Of a DNA stretch of 10,447 bases, positions 4,754-10,447 are shown in pieces; the first letter of the stretch is position 1; every line of letters begins with the position of its first letter. The notes beneath the pieces were generated by a model, which had not been told where the DNA came from, made no database searches, and saw only the letters and a program-made list of their open reading frames with translations. The stretch spans positions 1 through 10,447 of the forward strand of contig JAYWHK010000126.1 of NCBI GenBank assembly GCA_043777755.1, written 5' to 3'. This DNA comes from CANHEE01 sp043777755. Lineage in GTDB: Bacteria; Bacteroidota; Bacteroidia; Chitinophagales; Saprospiraceae. The position numbers and the translations under genes are program-made.

Positions 4754-7711
4754 ATGCAAGGTAAAGGATTTATCCGATTTTTTGCAATTGTTTTAGCAGT
4801 TGTATTTTTACTCCAATTTTTGCTTACTTTTCCAACAAACCGTGTGGATAGCAATGCACATAACTATGCACAAGGTATTGCAAACGGAAATGATGCAGTA
4901 TATAAGGTAGAGCGAGCGCGTTACTTAGACTCTATGTCAAGTGAGGTTTTATTTTCAATTCCACTTTTAAAAACCTACACGTATCAGGATTTGAAAAAGC
5001 AACAATTGGCTTTGGGTCTTGACTTGAAAGGTGGGATGAGTGTGGTAATGCAAGTAGATTTGCAAGACTTTATCAAAGGTTTAGGCAAAAACGCTCCTGA
5101 TGCAGCTTTCCAAGCAGCGTTAAAAAATGCGGGCGAGCGTTTGAAAAATGGTGGCACTGATTATGTAACGCTTTTTGCAGAAGAATTCAAAAAAGCGGGT
5201 GGTCAATCTTTGGCAGCTATTTTTTCTCGTAACGAAGCATTGTCAAGCCGTATCAAATTCGATACACCTGATGATGTAGTGGTTCGTGTTTTGCGTGAAA
5301 ATTCAACAGAAACTGTAAAAACAACTTACGACCGTTTGAAAGAACGTATTGATGAGTTTGGTGTAACGCAGCCTAACGTTTCGTTAGATGCAGCTCGTGA
5401 CTTAATAGTTGTCGAATTGCCAGGGGTGGATAATCCTAAGCGTGCACGTGGTATGATTACAGCAACAGCAGCGTTGGAATTTTGGGATGTGTACCGTGTG
5501 ATTGATCCAGGCGTAGTAGCTGGTTTGCAAATGGCTGACGCTAAAGCAAAAATGTTGATGTCAAACGATACATCCGCTGTTGTGAAAGTAGATTCAAGCA
5601 ATATGGGACCAATTTTGTCTAATATGTCTTTGAACTCAACTGGTCAAATGGGATTGGCTGTAATTGGTACAGCTGAGAAAAATAAAATTAATTTAATCAA
5701 TGGTTATTTGCAAAATCCAGCTGTAAAATCATTGTTTCCTCGTGATTTAGTGTTCTCTTGGGCAGAAAAAGCTCAAAAAGGTGCTGATGGTAAATTAGGA
5801 ACTCAATATGAATTGTACGCATTAAAAAACAAAAAAGGTGGCGAAGGCGCATCTTTGAGTGGCGATTGCGTAACAGATGCTTCTGTAAATACGGATCCAG
5901 TTTCTGGTCAAGTAGCCGTTTCATTAAAAATGAACAGCGAAGGTGCAAGAAAATGGGGTGAAATGACAACCGCAGCAGCTAAGGACAACAACCGTGAAGT
6001 AGCGGTTGTGTTAGATGACAAGGTAGTTTCTGCACCACGTGTAAATGATGCGATTTTGACAGGAGATTCTCAAATCTCTGGTTCATATACTTTAGAAGAA
6101 GGACAAGATTTTGCTCGTATTTTGAAAATTGGTCGTCTTCCTGCAAAAACTCAAATTATTCAAGAGTCTGTGGTTGGCCCATCTTTAGGTCAAGACAACA
6201 TCAATAAGTCATTGATTTCTTTGGGCTTAGGTTTGTTGGCTATTATCGTTTTGATGAGTACTTATTATAGTACAGCAGGTATTATTTCTGTTGTTGCTTT
6301 ATTGGTGAACATTTTCTTCATCATGGGTGCTTTAACATCTTACGGTACAGTATTGACATTGCCAGGTATCGCAGGTATCGTATTGACGATGGCTTCTGCG
6401 GTAGATGCGAATGTAATTATCTATGAGCGTTGTCGAGAAGAATTGGCAGAAGGTAAATCAATAGCGCAAGCTATCAAAGATGGTTTCTACAATTCATACT
6501 CAGCGATTTTCGATGCCAATATCTCCAACTTATTGATTGCCTTTGTAATGGCTTACTTCGGTTTAGGTCCAATCAAAGGTTTTGCAGTGGTTTTGATAGT
6601 GGGTATTATCTTTACCTTATTCACAGCAGTTTTCTTATGTCACTTGATGATGGAATACTGGTTTGAAAAAGGAAACAAAATTGAGTTTTCAAAGCCTTGG
6701 TCTTCTAACCTTTTGACTAATGTTAAGTATGACTGGGTAGGAAAGCGTAAAATTGCTTATGCAGCTTCTGCATTGTTCATTTTGGCTGGTGTTGCGTCTT
6801 ATTTTGTACGTGGCTTCGAGTTAGGTGTGGACTTTAAAGGTGGTTATTCTTACAATGTTCAGTTTGCTGAAAATGTAAATGACCAAGCATTGCGTAGCAT
6901 CTTAGACCAAAAATTTGGTAGCAATACCATCGTAAAAGCGATTGACACTAAGAATTCATACAACATCGTTACACCATATTTGATTGACGACAATTCTACT
7001 GAAGCAACTGAAAAAGTAATTGAAAAATTATTTGAAGGTGTGAAAGAAGTTGCACCAGGTGTAACATTGGAAGACTTTAGAAAGCAAGACAATCCTGGTA
7101 AAACACACATCAGTGCGTTCAGCAAGGTAGGTTCTTATGTAGCAGATGATATTCGTAATTCATCGTTCAAAGCGATTGCTTTGTCATTGTTGTTGATTTT
7201 CATCTACGTAGCTTTCCGATTCAACAAATGGCAGTTCTCAGCAGGTGCAGTATTGGCATTGTTCCACGACGTATTGTTGGTAATGGCATTCTTTACATTG
7301 TTCCACGGAATTTTGCCATTCTCTATGGAGATTGACCAAGCATTCGTAGCAGCGATTTTGACCGTTATTGGTTATTCAATGAACGATACAATCGTTGTAT
7401 ATGACCGTATTCGTGAATACATTCACAAATATACAGGAATGTCAAAAGCGGAAGTAATCAACGATGCCATCAACAATACATTAAGCCGTACAATGATGAC
7501 TTCATTCATTACATTCTTGTCAATGTTTATCTTGTTTGCATTTGGTGGTAGTTCAGTACGTGGTTTTGCATTTGCCTTATTGATAGGTATTGTTGTAGGT
7601 ACGTATTCTTCTATCTTCGTTGCAACGCCAATCATGGTGGATTTGACAGACGAAAACTTGACTGATGCTCCACAACCAGTTGTAGCAAAGAAAGAAGTAG
7701 AAAAAGTATAA
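4754..7711 (+). CDS. secDF: Protein translocase subunit SecDF (fused SecD-SecF)
   Basis: RND-type inner-membrane partner of SecYEG that uses the proton gradient to complete protein export. The 985 residues match the fused Bacteroidota form. The order seen is: TM1 at about 8-27; SecD motif LGLDLKGG at 87-94; a large periplasmic P1 region to about 485, including RIDEFGVTQPNVS and GRLPAKTQIIQE; a SecD membrane bundle at about 487-632 with DANVIIYER (Asp551, equivalent to the proton-path Asp of SecD); the SecF TM at about 667-685; LGVDFKGG at 690-697; a P4 domain; then a SecF bundle from about 806 with VIGYSMNDTIVVYDR (871-885). Arg912 (LSRTMMTS) fits the conserved SecF arginine. The start MQGKGFIRFFAI is the usual family N-terminus; AAGAGAG directly abuts the ATG, too close for a Shine-Dalgarno site. 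The gene stands alone with its own promoter and terminator. No defect is seen. Confidence 0.98.
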   Translation: MQGKGFIRFFAIVLAVVFLLQFLLTFPTNRVDSNAHNYAQGIANGNDAVYKVERARYLDSMSSEVLFSIPLLKTYTYQDLKKQQLALGLDLKGGMSVVMQVDLQDFIKGLGKNAPDAAFQAALKNAGERLKNGGTDYVTLFAEEFKKAGGQSLAAIFSRNEALSSRIKFDTPDDVVVRVLRENSTETVKTTYDRLKERIDEFGVTQPNVSLDAARDLIVVELPGVDNPKRARGMITATAALEFWDVYRVIDPGVVAGLQMADAKAKMLMSNDTSAVVKVDSSNMGPILSNMSLNSTGQMGLAVIGTAEKNKINLINGYLQNPAVKSLFPRDLVFSWAEKAQKGADGKLGTQYELYALKNKKGGEGASLSGDCVTDASVNTDPVSGQVAVSLKMNSEGARKWGEMTTAAAKDNNREVAVVLDDKVVSAPRVNDAILTGDSQISGSYTLEEGQDFARILKIGRLPAKTQIIQESVVGPSLGQDNINKSLISLGLGLLAIIVLMSTYYSTAGIISVVALLVNIFFIMGALTSYGTVLTLPGIAGIVLTMASAVDANVIIYERCREELAEGKSIAQAIKDGFYNSYSAIFDANISNLLIAFVMAYFGLGPIKGFAVVLIVGIIFTLFTAVFLCHLMMEYWFEKGNKIEFSKPWSSNLLTNVKYDWVGKRKIAYAASALFILAGVASYFVRGFELGVDFKGGYSYNVQFAENVNDQALRSILDQKFGSNTIVKAIDTKNSYNIVTPYLIDDNSTEATEKVIEKLFEGVKEVAPGVTLEDFRKQDNPGKTHISAFSKVGSYVADDIRNSSFKAIALSLLLIFIYVAFRFNKWQFSAGAVLALFHDVLLVMAFFTLFHGILPFSMEIDQAFVAAILTVIGYSMNDTIVVYDRIREYIHKYTGMSKAEVINDAINNTLSRTMMTSFITFLSMFILFAFGGSSVRGFAFALLIGIVVGTYSSIFVATPIMVDLTDENLTDAPQPVVAKKEVEKV

Positions 7712-7732
7712 TTTCTTTTTGAAAAAATAGAT

Positions 7733-7771
7733 ATAAAAAAGTCGCTCGGTGTAAAATCGAGCGACTTTTTT
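7733..7771 (+). terminator. Intrinsic terminator of secDF
   Basis: A-run, GTCGCTCG (7741-7748), a nine-base loop, CGAGCGAC (7758-7765) and a T-run form a 14-bp stem ending in seven T, 30 bases past the secDF stop region. This is a classical Rho-independent terminator. Its 39 bases recur exactly, in inverted orientation, at 8275-8313. Confidence 0.88.
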
Positions 7772-7801
7772 TGTGAATTTTAAAAAAAAAACTTATCTTT
7801 G
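7770..7801 (+). promoter_or_regulatory. Orphan promoter-like motif after the secDF terminator
   Basis: TTTG (7770-7773), 20 bases, then TATCTTTG (7794-7801) match the Bacteroidota -33/-7 consensus and spacing fully. A transcript would begin near 7808 and run to the next plus-strand stop signal, with no ORF of note. The TTTG is part of the T-run of the secDF terminator and the DNA is A/T-rich, so a chance match is possible. Confidence 0.38.
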
Positions 7802-7938
7802 TATAAAATACTTACTGTAAAATTCTAAGTGATGCTTCAAAATTGAGCTATACAATCAGTAACAAACGATAGTTTTATGGGTGTTTTATCAATGCGAATA
7901 TTGGGTTAGATAATTAATGACAATAGATAACTGATGAA

Positions 7939-8053
7939 AATCTACTCTCTTTTTGTCATTCAGAGTGCGAAGCACATGGAATCTCGCCCGTAGGTTCTCT
8001 CGTGGTGTGGGATTTCTCCGCTAAAGCTACGAAATGACAAAAAAGAGTAGATT
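7939..8053. repeat. GC-richer palindromic repeat, REP-like
   Basis: The arms AATCTACTCT...TTTTTGTCATT (7939-7960) and their complement (8033-8053) match but for one base gained or lost. They enclose a GC-richer core with a GTGC-GAA-GCAC hairpin (7965-7975), GGAATCTCGCCC, and GGGATTTCTCCGCT...CTACGAAATGACA. This layout (GTCATT, AATCTC, GGATTTCTCCGCT, GAAATGACA) is like palindromic dispersed repeats common between genes in Bacteroidota. It looks like a discrete insert at the centre of the gap. Copy number is not testable here. Confidence 0.55.
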
Positions 8054-8274
8054 TACGTTATCGCAGTTTTGTTATTAACAGCATTTTTGACTAAAAATAG
8101 TGTTTTCAACCCAATATTCGCATTATCAGTAAAAAATTATGTGCTAAATTAATCTTTATTGGAGTAATAAGTTAGCTGCACTTAGGATATTTTTAGTCAT
8201 AATCCACTATTACTTAATATTTTACAGTAAGAAATTTATTATTTTTAGTATTCAAACTGGAAAAATTGTAGCAT

Positions 8275-8313
8275 AAAAAAGTCGCTCGATTTTACACCGA
8301 GCGACTTTTTTAT
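8275..8313 (-). terminator. Intrinsic terminator of the PPIase gene
   Basis: On the minus strand it reads an A-run, GTCGCTCG, a nine-base loop, CGAGCGAC and a T-run: a 14-bp stem starting about 40 bases past the PPIase stop codon. It is base-for-base the same terminator as that of secDF (7733-7771), seen from the opposite strand. It would also stop plus-strand transcripts. Confidence 0.88.
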
Positions 8314-8353
8314 CATTATTTTTTGTAATTCTTAGATTACTTCAATACAAAAT

Positions 8354-9397
8354 TTAGTTCACTTTCAACAATTCTACTTCAAAAATCAAATCGCTTTTTG
8401 GAGGAATTGCGCCAGGATAACCTTGTTCGCCATAAGCTAAGTTATAAGGAATGTAGAACTTGTATTTTGCACCTTCTTTCATCAATTGAACGCCTTCTGT
8501 CCAACCTTTGATGACCTGATTCAAACCAAATTCGATTGGTTCGCCACGCTGAACAGAGCTGTCAAATACTTTACCATCTAAAAAAGAACCTGTATAATGT
8601 ACTTTTACTTTGCTTGTTGCTGTTGGAGAAATACCTGTACCTTCTTTTTGTACGATATAACGCAAACCACTTGCCGTAACGTTTGTGAAATCTTTCATCA
8701 TTTTTTCTGCTTCTAACTTTGCGGCAGCTTCTTTTTCAGCTTGTTTTTTTCCAGCGTTTGCTTGCTCATCAACAAAAACTTTTGCACCGTTGAAGGCTTC
8801 CGCAGCTGCACCTTTGCGCAAAATAGTCAAGGTTTTCAATGTGTCATTTCCAGCAATTTTATCTACAACTGCTTGTCCGTCAATTACATGACCAAACACG
8901 GAGTGTTTGCCATCTAACCAAGGTGTTGCAACGTGTGTAATAAAAAATTGAGAGCCGTTGGTCGTTGGACCAGCATTTGCCATACTCAAAATTCCAGGAC
9001 CAGAATGTTTTAAAGTTGGATCGAATTCGTCAGCGAATTTGTAACCAGGATCGCCAGTTCCCGTTCCAAGTGGGCAGCCACCTTGAATCATAAAGTTAGG
9101 AATGACACGGTGGAACTTTAATCCATCGTAATAAGGCGTACCAGCCGCTTTTACTTTATTTGGTATGTTTCCTTCTGCCAAACCAACAAAATTGGCTACT
9201 GTCAAAGGTGTTTTTTCAAATTCCAAATTGGTATAAATTGTACCTTTGCTTGTTTCAAACTTAGCGTACATGCCGTCAGCTTGCTTGCTTAAAAATTCTT
9301 GATCCATCTTACTTATTTTAATTTTTTTTGATTTTTGAGCAAAAGCAACCAAACTAAACATTGCCATTGCTGAGATAATTAATAGTAATTTTTTCAT
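8354..9397 (-). CDS. Periplasmic dual-domain prolyl isomerase (cyclophilin-FKBP fusion)
   Basis: Catalyses cis-trans isomerisation of prolyl bonds, probably helping exported proteins fold in the periplasm. Residues 1-20 form a signal peptide (MKKLLLIISAMAMFSLVAFA) with no lipobox Cys. The cyclophilin domain spans about 42-195: FHRVIPNFMIQGG (His96, Arg97, Phe102, Gln105), GSQFFI (148-153) and TPWLDGKHSVFG (Trp160, His165) are intact catalytic or binding positions. A Lys/Ala/Glu-rich linker (about 197-236) leads to an FKBP domain at about 240-347, with VHYTG (Tyr268), VFDSS (Asp279), VIKGW (295-299) and AYG (Tyr322). Both active sites look complete. Such cyclophilin-FKBP fusions are known in flavobacteria and treponemes. 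The gene stands alone, with its own terminator and a candidate -7 element at 9455-9462. The start is fixed by the signal peptide. Confidence 0.95.
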   Translation of the reverse strand: MKKLLLIISAMAMFSLVAFAQKSKKIKISKMDQEFLSKQADGMYAKFETSKGTIYTNLEFEKTPLTVANFVGLAEGNIPNKVKAAGTPYYDGLKFHRVIPNFMIQGGCPLGTGTGDPGYKFADEFDPTLKHSGPGILSMANAGPTTNGSQFFITHVATPWLDGKHSVFGHVIDGQAVVDKIAGNDTLKTLTILRKGAAAEAFNGAKVFVDEQANAGKKQAEKEAAAKLEAEKMMKDFTNVTASGLRYIVQKEGTGISPTATSKVKVHYTGSFLDGKVFDSSVQRGEPIEFGLNQVIKGWTEGVQLMKEGAKYKFYIPYNLAYGEQGYPGAIPPKSDLIFEVELLKVN

Positions 9398-9454
9398 TAA
9401 ATTGTAGTTGTTATTTTATTGGATTTAATCTATAAGTAACGATGTTGCATCGCC

Positions 9455-9462
9455 CAAATTTA
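9455..9462 (-). promoter_or_regulatory. Candidate -7 element for the PPIase gene
   Basis: The minus strand reads TAAATTTG, matching TAnnTTTG, 58 bases before the start codon. No good -33 element is seen. A small dyad CAATGA-6-TCATTG (9466-9483) lies immediately upstream and could be a binding site. Confidence 0.4.
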
Positions 9463-9600
9463 TGCCAATGATTTTTGTCATTGTTACAGATTAAAACGAA
9501 AAATTTTCTTTTTTGTCACAAGAAAAAAGTTATAAAAACTTTAAAGTTTTTGGCTTTTTTAAAAACTTAGGTACATTTAATATTAAAACGAAGTTTTAAT

Positions 9601-9684
9601 AAAATTAGTGAAATTAGATTTAATTTTTACATCACGATTAGTGAAAATCCGTTTAATTAGATAAAATTAGTGATTAGATAAAAT
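9601..9684. repeat. Short direct repeats built on ATTAGTGA and ATTAGATAAAAT
   Basis: ATTAGTGA occurs at 9604-9611, 9637-9644 and 9666-9673. AAAATTAGTGA occurs at 9601-9611 and 9663-9673. ATTAGATAAAAT occurs at 9656-9667 and 9673-9684. They sit about 90-170 bases upstream of the ndk promoter. They could be repeated protein-binding sites or simple low-complexity drift. Confidence 0.45.
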
Positions 9685-9768
9685 ATGCTAAGTTTTCACG
9701 TTTTTTTAGATTGACGCAAAAGTAATAATAATATTTTAATTAGACGATGAAATTTTGACCAAATTTTA

Positions 9769-9800
9769 TTTGCCAGTTTGAAAAAATCAATGTACCTTTG
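9769..9800 (+). promoter_or_regulatory. ndk promoter
   Basis: TTTG (9769-9772), a 20-base spacer and TACCTTTG (9793-9800) fit the Bacteroidota consensus completely. Transcription would start near 9806, giving a leader of about 84 bases that ends in a strongly A-rich stretch before the ATG. Confidence 0.75.
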
Positions 9801-9889
9801 CAGCGTGATAATTGATTGAAAATGTAAAATACTGATTATCAATTATATATAAATTTAAATTTTTAATAAATAAAAATATTTTAAAAAAA

Positions 9890-10312
9890 ATGGCAACTAA
9901 TAGAACTTTTACCATGATTAAGCCAGATGCTGTTCGTGCGAACAACATCGGAAATATCTTAAAAGACATCGTAGATGGCGGTTTCAAAATCGTAGCGATG
10001 AAATATACTAAACTTTCTGCTGAAAAAGCGGGTGAATTTTATGCTGTACACAGCGAGCGTCCATTTTATGGCGAATTGTGTGAATTTATGTCAAGTGGCC
10101 CTATCGTTGCTGCTATTTTGGAAAAAGAAAATGCTGTTGCTGATTTCCGTACCTTAATTGGTGCTACCAATCCTGCACAAGCAGAAGAAGGTACAATCCG
10201 TAAGAAATATGCTGTAAGTATTGGCGAAAATGCTGTTCATGGTTCTGATAGCGACGAAAACGCTGCCATCGAAGGTGCATTTTACTTTGCAGGAACAGAG
10301 ATTTTTGGATAA
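9890..10312 (+). CDS. ndk: Nucleoside diphosphate kinase
   Basis: Transfers the gamma phosphate from ATP to nucleoside diphosphates through a phosphohistidine, balancing cytoplasmic NTP and dNTP pools. The 140 residues are the usual bacterial length. Conserved positions are all present: Lys11 (MIKPDAV), Tyr51, Phe59, Arg87, Thr93 (GATNPAQA), Arg104 (GTIRKKYA), Asn114 and the active His117 in NAVHGSDS. The C-terminus GAFYFAGTEIFG is typical. The start follows an A-rich leader downstream of a strong promoter match, as expected for a well-expressed gene. No partner gene adjoins it within the window, and no strong terminator is seen in the 135 bases after it. The identification is secure. Confidence 0.98.
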   Translation: MATNRTFTMIKPDAVRANNIGNILKDIVDGGFKIVAMKYTKLSAEKAGEFYAVHSERPFYGELCEFMSSGPIVAAILEKENAVADFRTLIGATNPAQAEEGTIRKKYAVSIGENAVHGSDSDENAAIEGAFYFAGTEIFG

Positions 10313-10420
10313 AATAAATCAACTGTTTTATATACAGCGGATATTAGGTTAAGCGGGCGTTCAAAATTGATTAGTATTATTTTGTCGTTGAGAAAAAAGT
10401 TATAAATAACTGACTATAAG

Positions 10421-10441
10421 GTCCAAAGGACTCCTTCGGAG
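10421..10441. repeat. Tandem small hairpins near the right edge
   Basis: GTCC-AAA-GGAC (10421-10431) and CTCC-TTC-GGAG (10431-10441) share one base and stack head to tail. This resembles the edge of a dispersed palindromic repeat that continues beyond the window. It is too short and too close to the edge to classify. Confidence 0.4.
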
Positions 10442-10447
10442 AAAGTT

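Larger units (their letters stand above)
7712..8353. other. 642-base convergent intergenic region, a large degenerate palindrome
   Basis: No gene is seen on either strand; the longest ORFs noticed are about 10-14 codons. The region is bounded by mirror-image identical terminators and contains three further inverted pairs, each nested inside the last: 7811-7823 / 8219-8231 (13 bp, perfect), 7891-7907 / 8108-8124 (17 bp, perfect) and 7939-7960 / 8033-8053 (one indel). A promoter-like motif lies at 7770-7801. Whether this is a decayed inverted duplication or a structured RNA gene is unresolved. Confidence 0.7.
9398..9889. other. 492-base A/T-rich divergent intergenic region
   Basis: No gene is seen. 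It holds the -7 element of the PPIase gene, a perfect 18-bp palindrome AAAAACTTTAAAGTTTTT (9534-9551), a nine-bp GAA-loop hairpin (9581-9601), short direct repeats at 9601-9684, and the ndk promoter. The rest is plain A/T-rich sequence. Confidence 0.65.

Noticed and set aside
7812..8234. CRISPR array or tandem repeat array in the convergent gap
   Set aside because: The matching segments are inverted pairs, each present twice, without regular spacing or spacers.
7808..8313. tmRNA, RNase P RNA or 6S RNA
   Set aside because: No tRNA-like ends with CCA, no tag ORF and no recognisable RNase P core could be seen. A 6S-like shape is possible only if the central block is removed, which is too speculative to name.
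9787..9987. 66-codon minus-strand ORF across the ndk start
   Set aside because: It overlaps the ndk promoter, leader and 5' end; its translation is an antisense artefact.

Overview
The window is AT-rich bacterial chromosome, most likely from a member of the Bacteroidota, with Cytophagales-type bacteria the best guess. Four things support this. SecD and SecF are fused into one 985-residue protein. A secreted protease ends in a type IX secretion (Por) C-terminal sorting domain. Several upstream regions carry the Bacteroidota promoter pattern TTTG, about 20 bases, TAnnTTTG. Starts are preceded by A/T-rich sequence rather than Shine-Dalgarno sites. Genus and species cannot be read from the sequence.

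Layout: positions 1-190 hold nested inverted repeats. Two minus-strand genes follow: a hotdog-fold acyl-CoA thioesterase (195-713) and an M43-like secreted metalloprotease (807-2267). A divergent promoter region (2268-2435) leads into a plus-strand pair, an AAA-like ATPase fused to a PD-(D/E)XK nuclease domain (2436-3992) and a small CDGSH iron-sulfur protein (4038-4262). The next gap (4263-4753) holds a terminator-like hairpin, a 136-bp near-palindrome resembling a MITE, and the secDF promoter and leader. SecDF runs from 4754 to 7711. A 642-base convergent gap follows, and then a minus-strand periplasmic cyclophilin-FKBP fusion (8354-9397). After another AT-rich regulatory gap, ndk (9890-10312) closes the window.

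Most genes are housekeeping or envelope functions. SecDF, the periplasmic double prolyl isomerase and the sorted protease all belong to protein export and folding across the envelope, but nothing shows that they are co-regulated. The thioesterase, the CDGSH protein and ndk are ordinary metabolic genes.

The most unusual stretch is the gap between secDF and the isomerase gene. It is bounded by two exactly identical 39-base terminators in mirror orientation. Between them lie further matching inverted segments at nearly equal distances from the centre, a GC-richer palindromic core, and a well-formed promoter-like motif just after the first terminator with no ORF downstream. It could be a decayed inverted duplication with a dispersed palindromic repeat at its centre, or a structured non-coding RNA gene. 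I see no CRISPR array, tRNA, rRNA, intact insertion sequence or complete defence operon. The ATPase-nuclease is the only gene of unknown biological role.
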